Shown piece by piece: positions 18,221 through 25,623 of a DNA stretch of 64,000 nt. How positions within the stretch are numbered: the first letter of the stretch is position 1; every line of letters begins with the position of its first letter. A model generated the notes under the pieces. The model did no database searches. It saw only the letters and a list, made by a program, of their open reading frames with translations, and had not been told where the DNA came from. The translations under genes were made by a program, and so were the position numbers. Source of the DNA: Lentisphaerota bacterium (GTDB lineage Bacteria; Verrucomicrobiota; Lentisphaeria; Victivallales; Victivallaceae); contig SUWE01000005.1 of NCBI GenBank assembly GCA_015061615.1, positions 1-64,000 of the forward strand, read 5' to 3'.

Positions 18221-19597
18221 ATGGCTCTCTGGGGCGGGCGTTTCGGTGAGGAAACGCAAAATGATGTAAAAATTTATTCAGAATCAATAAGTTTCGATCA
18301 GCGGCTTTACAAACACGATATCGCCGGAAGCAAGGCACATGTGGCAATGCTTGCCAAACAGGGGATTATTCCTGCGGCATCGGCGGAAGCTATCCGTAAC
18401 GAATTGGATAAGGTTTGTGAACGTATTGAAAAAGGTGATTTTTCCTACGATATTGCCAAAGAAGATATCCACATGCACGTTGAAAGTGCGTTGATCGATG
18501 TGCTGGGGGCTGAAGGTGCCAGAGTACACTCCGGCAGAAGCCGCAACGATCAGGTCGCATTGGATTTCCGTCTTTATCTGCGTGATGCGGCGGACAGGCT
18601 GATCGAAAAAATCCGTATTTTCCAGAAGGAACTGGTTGCCAAAGCGGATGCGGAAAAAGAGACGATAATTCCCGGATTCACCCATTTGCAGCACGCTCAG
18701 GTGGTGCTGCTTGCCCACCATCTGCTGGCTTATGTGGAAATGTTTGACCGTGATGCCGAACGTCTTGCCGATTGCCGCAAGAGAATCAATGTCATGCCGC
18801 TTGGTTCCGGTGCGCTTGCCGGTTCCACATTGCCGCTTGACCGTGAATTTGTCTGCAAGGAACTGGGATTTGAAAGAATCACCCGCAACAGCATGGATGC
18901 CGTTGCAGACCGTGATTTTGCCATTGAATTTACTGCTGCACTGGCAACGATGGCGATGCACTTTTCAAGACTTTCCGAAGATTTGATTTTGTGGAGCAGT
19001 CAGGAGTTTGATTTTATCGAACTGAGTGATGCTTTCTGTACCGGATCAAGTTTGATGCCGCAGAAAAAGAATCCGGATGTGTGTGAACTTACCCGCGGCA
19101 AAACGGCGCGTGTTTACGGATCTTTGACGGCGATGCTTACGCTTTGCAAAGGGCTGCCGATGACCTATAACCGCGATATGCAGGAAGATAAAGTGGCGGT
19201 TTTTGATGCACTTGATACTGCGGAACTGATGCTGGCGGTTTATCCCCCGATGATCCGTGATATGCGCGTCAAACGCGAAAACATGGCATCTGCCGCAGCC
19301 GACCCGGCACTGATGGCGACTGACCTTGCTGAAAAACTTGTGGAACTGGGTGTGCCGTTCCGCGATGCTCACCACAGAGTCGGAGCCTTTGTCAAATATT
19401 GCAAAGACCGCAATATGGCACTGGATGAGGCGACACTTGCCCAGATGCAGGAGACTATTCCTGAAGCGACTGCGGAGTTCCTGACCCTCTTTGAACCCCG
19501 TGAAAGCGTGGCAAAACGGCGCATCGCCGGCGGAACCGGCTTTGAACCCGTCGCAAATCAGCTGGAATATTGGAAAAAAACTCTTTTTGATGCTTGA
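18221..19597 (+). CDS. argH: Argininosuccinate lyase
   Basis: 458 residues, normal family length. Cleaves argininosuccinate to arginine and fumarate, last step of arginine synthesis. Signatures: N-terminal WGGRF, VHSGRSRNDQVALD, the TxLQHAQ-type GFTHLQHAQ motif and the fumarase-superfamily loop GSSLMPQKKNPD. It follows the FabZ-like gene after 19 bases, so arginine synthesis is co-transcribed with lipid A genes rather than with other arg genes. The stop codon lies inside the next promoter. Confidence 0.96.
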   Translation: MALWGGRFGEETQNDVKIYSESISFDQRLYKHDIAGSKAHVAMLAKQGIIPAASAEAIRNELDKVCERIEKGDFSYDIAKEDIHMHVESALIDVLGAEGARVHSGRSRNDQVALDFRLYLRDAADRLIEKIRIFQKELVAKADAEKETIIPGFTHLQHAQVVLLAHHLLAYVEMFDRDAERLADCRKRINVMPLGSGALAGSTLPLDREFVCKELGFERITRNSMDAVADRDFAIEFTAALATMAMHFSRLSEDLILWSSQEFDFIELSDAFCTGSSLMPQKKNPDVCELTRGKTARVYGSLTAMLTLCKGLPMTYNRDMQEDKVAVFDALDTAELMLAVYPPMIRDMRVKRENMASAAADPALMATDLAEKLVELGVPFRDAHHRVGAFVKYCKDRNMALDEATLAQMQETIPEATAEFLTLFEPRESVAKRRIAGGTGFEPVANQLEYWKKTLFDA

Positions 19598-19622
19598 AAA
19601 ACAGCTGTTTCGGGAGTATATT
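19594..19622 (+). promoter_or_regulatory. Promoter of rpsB-tsf overlapping the argH stop
   Basis: TTGAAA (19594-19599), exact 17-base spacer, TATATT (19617-19622). The -35 box contains the argH TGA (19595-19597). A leader of about 120 bases results. Confidence 0.75.
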
Positions 19623-19636
19623 AAGAGAATAAGCAT

Positions 19637-19669
19637 ATCTGCTGTCTGCAAATGGCCGCGGCGGCAGAT
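19637..19669 (+). promoter_or_regulatory. Leader hairpin of the rpsB-tsf transcript
   Basis: ATCTGCTG (19637-19644) pairs with CGGCAGAT (19662-19669), eight pairs with one G-U. It sits in the untranslated leader of an S2 operon. Feedback control of S2 through a leader RNA is known in other bacteria, but this hairpin is not recognisably the same motif; regulation is inference. Confidence 0.4.
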
Positions 19670-19750
19670 GATAACTCAACAAAAAGGTGACTTGCCGGAT
19701 GCGTAAAAATGAGCGCTGAAAAGCACCGCAAAATGAAAGGAAGATGCAAA

Positions 19751-20614
19751 ATGGCCAAAATCACGATCAACGATCTTTTGGAAGCAGGTTGTCATTTCGG
19801 ACACCAGACCCGTCGTTGGAACCCCAAAATGAAGAAGTATGTCTATGCCGCCAAAAACGGTATCAGCATCATTGACCTGACCAAGACCATGCGTCAGATC
19901 GCCGATGCCTGCAACTTCCTTCAGAGAGTTGTCAGCGCCGGCGGTGAAGTTCTTTTCGTCGGTACCAAACCGCAGGTTCGTGAACTGGTTGCCGAACTGG
20001 CTGAAAAGACCGGTATGTTCTGTGTTTCCGAGCGTTGGCTCGGCGGTACTCTGACCAACAATCAGACCATCCGTAAAAGCATCGACAAGATGAAAGAAAT
20101 CGACGGCATCCTGAGCAGCGAAGCCATCAACGATATGAAGAAAAAAGAAGTTTCCGCGTTGACCCGCCGCGTTGAAAAACTGCATCGCGACCTCGACGGT
20201 ATCGCCGAAATGAAAAAGCTGCCCGCCGCTCTGATCGTCATCGACGTCTGCAATGAATTGAACGCTGTCCGCGAAGCGAACAAACTGAATATTCCGATCG
20301 TTGCGCTGGTCGATACCAACGGTGACCCGTCTCTGGTCGAATATCCTGTTGCCACCAACGATGATGCTGTGAAATCAGTCAAGATCATCACCGATTTGTT
20401 CGGTGAAGCGATCAAAGTTGCTACTGAAATCCACCGCAAACGCGCCGCTGAAGAGCGTGATGCTGCTGAAGCCGCCAAGAAGATCGCTCAGGAAAATGCT
20501 GAAGAGGCAGCTCCCAAGGCTCCCCGCAAACGCGCTCCCAAAAGCGAAGACGGCGCTGCCAAAGCTCCCCGCAAACGCGCTCCCAAAAAAGAAGCTGCTG
20601 CTGAAGAGAAATAA
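19751..20614 (+). CDS. rpsB: 30S ribosomal protein S2 with basic repeat tail
   Basis: 287 residues. The S2 core (about 1-235) is clear: LLEAGCHFGHQTRRWNPKM, FVGTKPQVREL, RWLGGTLTNNQT and PIVALVDTNGDP. After that a tail of about 50 residues rich in A, K, E, P and R contains KAPRKRAPK twice, a low-complexity basic extension not present in most S2 proteins. The ATG at 19751 is chosen because the S2 N-terminus is MAKITINDLLEAG and AAGGAAG lies upstream. Coupled with tsf, the usual partner. Confidence 0.96.
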   Translation: MAKITINDLLEAGCHFGHQTRRWNPKMKKYVYAAKNGISIIDLTKTMRQIADACNFLQRVVSAGGEVLFVGTKPQVRELVAELAEKTGMFCVSERWLGGTLTNNQTIRKSIDKMKEIDGILSSEAINDMKKKEVSALTRRVEKLHRDLDGIAEMKKLPAALIVIDVCNELNAVREANKLNIPIVALVDTNGDPSLVEYPVATNDDAVKSVKIITDLFGEAIKVATEIHRKRAAEERDAAEAAKKIAQENAEEAAPKAPRKRAPKSEDGAAKAPRKRAPKKEAAAEEK

Positions 20615-20637
20615 TTTAACCCCATAAGGTGAACAAA

Positions 20638-21453
20638 ATGGCTGCTATTAGTGCAAAAATGGTTTCCGAGCTCCGTGAAAAAACCGGTGCCGGTATGATG
20701 GATTGTAAAAAAGCTCTCGTCGCCGCTGACGGTGATATGGAGCTGGCGATTGAAAACCTCCGCAAATCCGGCGTTGCCAAAGCGGAGAAAAAGTCCGGCC
20801 GTGCCACTGAACAGGGCAAAGCCTGGACCAAAATCAACGGCAATGAAGCTGCTATTGTTGAAATGCTCTGCGAAACTGACTTCGCTGCCAAGACTCCGAA
20901 ATTTGCCGGTCTGGTCGAAGCTGTGTTGGATGGTGCGTTCAAAATCGCCGCTGACGGTGATGTTACTGCTGCTCTGAATGAGCAGGAAGCTGCGCTCATT
21001 ACCAGCCACATTGCCACCATCGGTGAAAACATGTCTCTGCGCCGTGCGCAGAAGTGGCAGGCTTCCAACGGTTCCTGCTTTGCTTCTTATCACCACATGG
21101 ATGGTCGCGTGAGCGTTCTGGTCGAAGTCGAAGGTGACAGTGATCCGGTTTTCCTGAACGATCTCTGTTTGCACATTGCTGCGTTCAGCCCGCGTTATAT
21201 CAGCAGCGCTGATGTTCCGGCTGAAGTTGTTCAGAAGGAAAAAGAGATTGCCGCTGCTGCTGATCCGAAACTGGCGAACAAGCCTGCGGAAATGCTGGAT
21301 AAAATCCTGGCTGGTAAAATCAACCGTTTCTTCAGCGAAATCTGTCTGGAAGATCAGCCCTGGGTCAAAGATGACAAGACCTCTTTGAAGAAATTCAAAC
21401 CTGCGGTCAAAGTCAAACGTTTCGTCCGTTGGGCGATTGGCGAAGAACTCTGA
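20638..21453 (+). CDS. tsf: Elongation factor Ts
   Basis: 271 residues. Guanine-nucleotide exchange factor of EF-Tu. The N-terminal UBA-like domain with VSELREKTGAGMMDCKKAL and the Tsf dimerisation region (NEAAIVEMLCETDFAAK) are clear. Downstream of rpsB in the classic order. The start at 20638 has AAGGTG six bases upstream; an in-frame GTG nine bases earlier is possible but less likely. A strong terminator follows. Confidence 0.97.
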   Translation: MAAISAKMVSELREKTGAGMMDCKKALVAADGDMELAIENLRKSGVAKAEKKSGRATEQGKAWTKINGNEAAIVEMLCETDFAAKTPKFAGLVEAVLDGAFKIAADGDVTAALNEQEAALITSHIATIGENMSLRRAQKWQASNGSCFASYHHMDGRVSVLVEVEGDSDPVFLNDLCLHIAAFSPRYISSADVPAEVVQKEKEIAAAADPKLANKPAEMLDKILAGKINRFFSEICLEDQPWVKDDKTSLKKFKPAVKVKRFVRWAIGEEL

Positions 21454-21473
21454 TTTTACAGAAGTTATCTTCA

Positions 21474-21509
21474 ATCCCGTTCCGAGAGATCGGAGCGGGA
21501 TTTTTTTTT
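21474..21509 (+). terminator. Terminator of rpsB-tsf
   Basis: ATCCCGTTCCG (21474-21484) pairs with CGGAGCGGGAT (21491-21501), followed by nine T residues counting the stem end. Confidence 0.9.
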
Positions 21510-21529
21510 GTGTTTTTTTCCGAAGATGC

Positions 21530-21558
21530 TTGAATTATCTCCGAAAGAATAGTATATT
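21530..21558 (+). promoter_or_regulatory. Promoter for the structured RNA
   Basis: TTGAAT (21530-21535), 17-base spacer, TATATT (21553-21558). It stands directly before a highly paired, non-coding stretch. Predicted start about 21565. Confidence 0.7.
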
Positions 21559-21564
21559 TATATC

Positions 21565-21853
21565 ATGTTGGTGGGGGAAACCTCATCGGCATGGCTAATT
21601 GAAAACCGTAATATATTTCAGCAAATATACCCTGAATCCGCCAAAAATTTAATGTCTATTTGCTATACCCTCAGGTGAAATGTATCCGAATGTTGTGTCT
21701 TCACAACACATCGGACGCTTTCTTGCATGGGTATAGCAGGTTCTTGGCGGAACCCAGGGTATAGTGTCGGAGAGCGTTCGTTTTTTTTGAACGCTTTCCT
21801 TCCTGTTGGATTTCCGTTGCCGACTCAGTGGATCAAGAAGCGTTCTTTTTTTT
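21565..21853 (+). ncRNA. Large structured non-coding RNA, family not identified
   Basis: No open frame of note, but extensive nested pairing. The core (about 21622-21764) is one long hairpin: ATACCCTG with CAGGGTAT, CCGCCAA with TTGGCGG, GCTATACCC with GGGTATAGC, and apical TCCGAATGTTGTGT with ACAACACATCGGA capped by CTTC. An A/T-rich 17-base bulge sits between the second and third stems. TCGGCA (21586) can pair with TGCCGA (21818), closing about 240 bases. The 3' part has two mutually exclusive hairpins: AGCGTTC/GAACGCT (21773-21795) or GAACGCTT/AAGCGTTC (21789-21845) with eight T. The bulged rod resembles 6S RNA, but identity is not established; a leader regulating the next operon is the alternative. 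Confidence 0.7.
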
Positions 21854-21870
21854 GCTTTTTTTCAAACCAG

Positions 21871-21898
21871 CTGTAAGAAAACATCAATTATCTTACAG
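21871..21898 (+). promoter_or_regulatory. Inverted repeat before the glycan operon, possible operator
   Basis: CTGTAAGA (21871-21878) and TCTTACAG (21891-21898) form a perfect 8-base inverted repeat with a 12-base centre. A possible -10 TACAAT (21908-21913) follows, so the site would overlap the promoter. The LacI-type regulator at the end of the operon is a candidate binder; this is inference, and the site lacks the contiguous CG-centred palindrome common for LacI operators. Confidence 0.45.
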
Positions 21899-21986
21899 TA
21901 AGTTAAGTACAATGGAAATTCCATAGAAAAATTGAAATCGGTATTTTCTCCCCCCTTAACAAATTGAAAGAAAGGAAAAAAGTAAA

Positions 21987-24050
21987 ATGAAAAAAATTTG
22001 TTCCGTCATACTGACAATCCTCCTCGGTGTTTCTCTTTATGCAAACGAAGAGGCTTTGTTGAAAGCTCATAAAGCAACTGTTTTGGCAACTTATGAGTTT
22101 GATATGAAAACTTGCTTGAAATATATGCACCCTGAATATATCGAGATTTCATCTGACGGAACAGTTTTTAATTACTCTGAAATCAAGGCACTGGTTCCTG
22201 TTACTGATAGTATGAAGAATATTGCATCGGGTAAATATTCTTTGCTTGATTTGATGGAAGTTGCAGCATGGTCTGAAGGGAAGTCTCTTTCAAAAGAGGA
22301 GCGTGAGCAAATAAAAGCTGAAGAAAATACAGCAGAGGCTAAAAAGATAATTGCTGAATCTGAACTTGAAGTTATCAAGCCGACTGAAGATTTCAAAAAC
22401 GTTGTTTCTGTTGCTTCGGCAGGAAATCCGTTGAAATTGGTCAACGGTAAAAATCAGTGGCTTATCAACAGCAGTTTTTCCACTCCGGATGGCAAATGGA
22501 ATACCGGAAGCAATAAATTTTTCGATCATAAGCGGTCAGTAAAAAATGTTCCCGGCGGTATTCTGGTCAGTGATACATTTACCAATCTGACAGATGAAGT
22601 CCTGCCGGTTATTCAGAAACATATCGTGCCGTTTGCAGCTAAAGGCAATTATTATATTTCCGGTCTGGATGCAAAACCGGGAAGTGCGGCAAAAAATATG
22701 TTCAACGGTTCTGTTTTTGGTTTTATCCCCGGCAAAGGCGGTATCGGAATGGTTCCCATGAACCGGGTCTTGCAGATTCATGCCAAAGCACAGATCAATA
22801 AAGATAATTCACTGCAGCTTTTTGATGATCAATTCGCCCTGCCGCCGAAAAAGAGCATAACTCAGGAGTTTTTCATCGTAACCGTTGAAAACGGCGATTA
22901 CTGGAATTTTATCAACGTTGTGCGTAATTCTCTTAAAATGAATCATCGGCTTGATGGACCATTGGGATATCTGCATATGAATTGGGGACCGTGGCCCGAT
23001 TCCCGTCTCGTTAAACGCATCAAAGACGGCAGCATCAAGACGATTTTTATGGATACTCATGCTGTCAAAGATCCGCAGATTATCAGAGATGGTATTGCCC
23101 GGTTGAGAAAATTGGTTCCGCATGTGAAAGTATTGTGCTACTATCACTCCCAGTTGAATGGATTATATTTACTCACCGAATCTGTCCGTAAAGCAGTTGG
23201 CGATGACCTTATTGCCAAAGCCGATGCTGATCAGGTACTGCTCAAAAGCGGCAAAGGTGCCACCTACTATCACTTCGGCAGCAAGATCCACTATACAACT
23301 TTGGATAATAATTACGGAAAAATTAAGGAAAAAGTTATTGATGAGATCTTGAATAATTGGGATGTTGATGGTATATTCTGGGATGAGTTTTCAAGTTCCG
23401 GTACATCCTGGCACTATGGAGAACCGTGGGATGGCTGTTCAGCGGATATTGATCCGGATACATTTAAGTTGATTACGAAAAAATCCAGTGTTTACATGAT
23501 TCAGTATGAGTGGAAAAACAAGATGGTCAATAAGATACTTGACCGCAAAAAGTTTATCTTTTCAGGTGTACCCCGTGATTTTCTTGATCGGATCACTCAT
23601 GGACACTGTGAAACTGCCCAGATCAGTAATTGTGCGACACAGCTGATGCGTTCACCGATGCAGATGGCAGATTACACCAATCATAAAATTTCGTGGGTCG
23701 ATTATTACCGTGCCATGTGTAAAGGTTTGGATTACGGAGTGCTTTTCAACTGGGCTCACATTTCATTGCCGTCGACCAGATATGATATGTATCCGACGCT
23801 GACCGAATACATGTTCCCCACGACTCCTATCGAGTTCCGCAGCGGTTATATTATCGGCAAAGAGCGCATTGTGACCAATAGAAGCGGTCGTTACGGCTGG
23901 GATGATAATTCCAAACATGAAGTTTATGTGTACGATGAAGAAGGCAAAATAGTTGCCAAACACAAAATGAAAACGGTTACGATCAATGGCAAGACCTGGA
24001 CAGATTTGCGTCTTGCCGAAGATTGGTCTGCGGTAATTGTCAGAAAGTGA
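21987..24050 (+). CDS. Secreted TIM-barrel protein, probable glycoside hydrolase
   Basis: 687 residues with a Sec signal peptide (KKICSVILTILLGVSLYA). After a helical region (20-130) and a beta region (150-310) comes a probable TIM barrel: GYLHMNWGPWPDSRL, LCYYHSQLNGLY, and WDVDGIFWDEFSSSG, where Asp and Glu at strand ends could be catalytic. A short beta domain closes the chain (KTVTINGKTWTDLRL). I do not recognise a named GH family. First gene of an operon with an ADP-ribosylglycohydrolase-family protein and GH38 mannosidase, so a role in host or plant glycan breakdown is likely. Confidence 0.65.
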   Translation: MKKICSVILTILLGVSLYANEEALLKAHKATVLATYEFDMKTCLKYMHPEYIEISSDGTVFNYSEIKALVPVTDSMKNIASGKYSLLDLMEVAAWSEGKSLSKEEREQIKAEENTAEAKKIIAESELEVIKPTEDFKNVVSVASAGNPLKLVNGKNQWLINSSFSTPDGKWNTGSNKFFDHKRSVKNVPGGILVSDTFTNLTDEVLPVIQKHIVPFAAKGNYYISGLDAKPGSAAKNMFNGSVFGFIPGKGGIGMVPMNRVLQIHAKAQINKDNSLQLFDDQFALPPKKSITQEFFIVTVENGDYWNFINVVRNSLKMNHRLDGPLGYLHMNWGPWPDSRLVKRIKDGSIKTIFMDTHAVKDPQIIRDGIARLRKLVPHVKVLCYYHSQLNGLYLLTESVRKAVGDDLIAKADADQVLLKSGKGATYYHFGSKIHYTTLDNNYGKIKEKVIDEILNNWDVDGIFWDEFSSSGTSWHYGEPWDGCSADIDPDTFKLITKKSSVYMIQYEWKNKMVNKILDRKKFIFSGVPRDFLDRITHGHCETAQISNCATQLMRSPMQMADYTNHKISWVDYYRAMCKGLDYGVLFNWAHISLPSTRYDMYPTLTEYMFPTTPIEFRSGYIIGKERIVTNRSGRYGWDDNSKHEVYVYDEEGKIVAKHKMKTVTINGKTWTDLRLAEDWSAVIVRK

Positions 24051-24060
24051 GCAAAAAGAA

Positions 24061-25623
24061 ATGTTCAACCTCAACTTCGATGAATATAAAGACAAAGTTC
24101 TCGGCTGCTGGTACGGTAAAAATATCGGCGGCACTCTGGGGACGGAAAATGAACGGGATACTTCAATCAATAATGTAAGTTTTCTCCCTGATAAAAACAA
24201 AGATAATCCTGCTCCAAATGATGATCTTGATTTGCAGCTTGTTTGGCTTGCCGCTTTGGAACGCTACGGAGTTCAGGGGATCACCAAAGAACGCCTCGCT
24301 GAAATGTGGATGGGGCATATCATCGGACCGTGGGGAGAATATGTCAACTGCAAATTGAATATTGCCAACGGATTATATCCCCCTTTGTCCGGTTCATGCA
24401 ACAATGATGTGTGGCGCAACTCTAACGGAGCATGGATCCGCAGTGAGATATGGGCATGTATTTGTCCGGGGGCTCCGGATGAGGCGATAGAGTATGCCTA
24501 TATGGATAGTTGTGTGGATCACTCCGGTGAAGGTATTTATTCTGAAATGTTCACTGCGGCAGCAGAATCAGCCGCCTTCGTGTTGAATGATTTGCGTCAG
24601 ATCATTGAGGTCGGCTTGAGTAAAATTCCTGAAGATTCTCTTACAGCTGAACTTATCCGTTTGGCGATAGATGGTTTCGACCGGAAACTTTCATGGCAGG
24701 AAACCCGCAACCTTATCGTGGAAAAGAATACTCTCGGCTGGTTTCAGGCTCCTGCCAATGTTGCATTTGCAGTCGTCGGACTTCTCTACGGGGAAGGGGA
24801 CTTCGGTAAAACGGTCTGCCGGGCAGTGAATTGCGGAGATGATACCGATTGTACCGGCGGCTTTGCCGGAGCTTTGCTGGGAATCATGCTCGGCAAAAAA
24901 GGTTTACCCGACCATTGGTGCAATTTTATCGGTAAAAATATCATAACCTGTGCAATAAATAAATTTGAGTTTTATGAGTGTCCGATCCCGGAAACCGTAG
25001 ATGAGCTGACCGAACGGGTAGTTAAACAGGGATTGATTTCATCTTTGATAAATGCCGGAACCGTACCGGCTCTTTCATCCGGGAAAACTGAAATTCCGGC
25101 AGCTGTTTTCGAGCAGATATCCGGTAAAGAGTGGGCGGCGCGGATCCATCAGCGCTCCCCGTATGAACTGGAGTTCCACGCTCCGTTTGCTGAAATTTCT
25201 GTTGATTATGAAAATGGTCCATTCTGCACTCCCGGTGAAGCCAAAAAAATCACTGTCAGAACGGTTCGTTATACCGGCACTTACGATGATATTTCATGGC
25301 GGTGGATTTTGCCTGAATCATGGAGCGCAGATGTGGCAACCGGTCACCTGATTGCAATAAACTCCGGCTTGGGAGTGCTTGAAAATACACTTATTCCGGG
25401 AGAATTTCCGGAAGCGGTAACCTTTGTTCCGTTGGAAGTAACTTTGGCATCCCGCAGAACGAAATGTGTATTTCAGGTGCCGTTTGTTCTGAAAAACACC
25501 TTCAATTATGTTGTCGGTCAGCTTCCGGATAAATTTGCCAGAGATTGGAAACGCTGGAATAAAAATCCTCATTTGCCGATGACCGGCTTTGCTTTGCCAG
25601 AAGGAATACAAAATGAAGCATGA
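24061..25623 (+). CDS. ADP-ribosylglycohydrolase family protein
   Basis: 520 residues. The N-terminal half begins DKVLGCWYGKNIGGTLG and carries NDDLDLQLVW and, later, GDDTDCTGGFAGALLG, the two acidic magnesium-binding clusters of the ADP-ribosylglycohydrolase (DraG/ARH) fold. Residues about 360-520 form a beta-sandwich-like extension. In polysaccharide-use operons this fold often works on glycans or sugar-linked compounds rather than on ADP-ribose; that reading is inferred from context. Starts 10 bases after the secreted protein and overlaps GH38 by 11 bases. Confidence 0.8.
   Translation: MFNLNFDEYKDKVLGCWYGKNIGGTLGTENERDTSINNVSFLPDKNKDNPAPNDDLDLQLVWLAALERYGVQGITKERLAEMWMGHIIGPWGEYVNCKLNIANGLYPPLSGSCNNDVWRNSNGAWIRSEIWACICPGAPDEAIEYAYMDSCVDHSGEGIYSEMFTAAAESAAFVLNDLRQIIEVGLSKIPEDSLTAELIRLAIDGFDRKLSWQETRNLIVEKNTLGWFQAPANVAFAVVGLLYGEGDFGKTVCRAVNCGDDTDCTGGFAGALLGIMLGKKGLPDHWCNFIGKNIITCAINKFEFYECPIPETVDELTERVVKQGLISSLINAGTVPALSSGKTEIPAAVFEQISGKEWAARIHQRSPYELEFHAPFAEISVDYENGPFCTPGEAKKITVRTVRYTGTYDDISWRWILPESWSADVATGHLIAINSGLGVLENTLIPGEFPEAVTFVPLEVTLASRRTKCVFQVPFVLKNTFNYVVGQLPDKFARDWKRWNKNPHLPMTGFALPEGIQNEA

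Noticed and set aside
21565..21853. RNase P RNA, tmRNA or SRP RNA
   Set aside because: The hallmark strings of these RNAs (such as GAGGAAAGTCC of RNase P or GGTTCGATTC of tmRNA) are absent.
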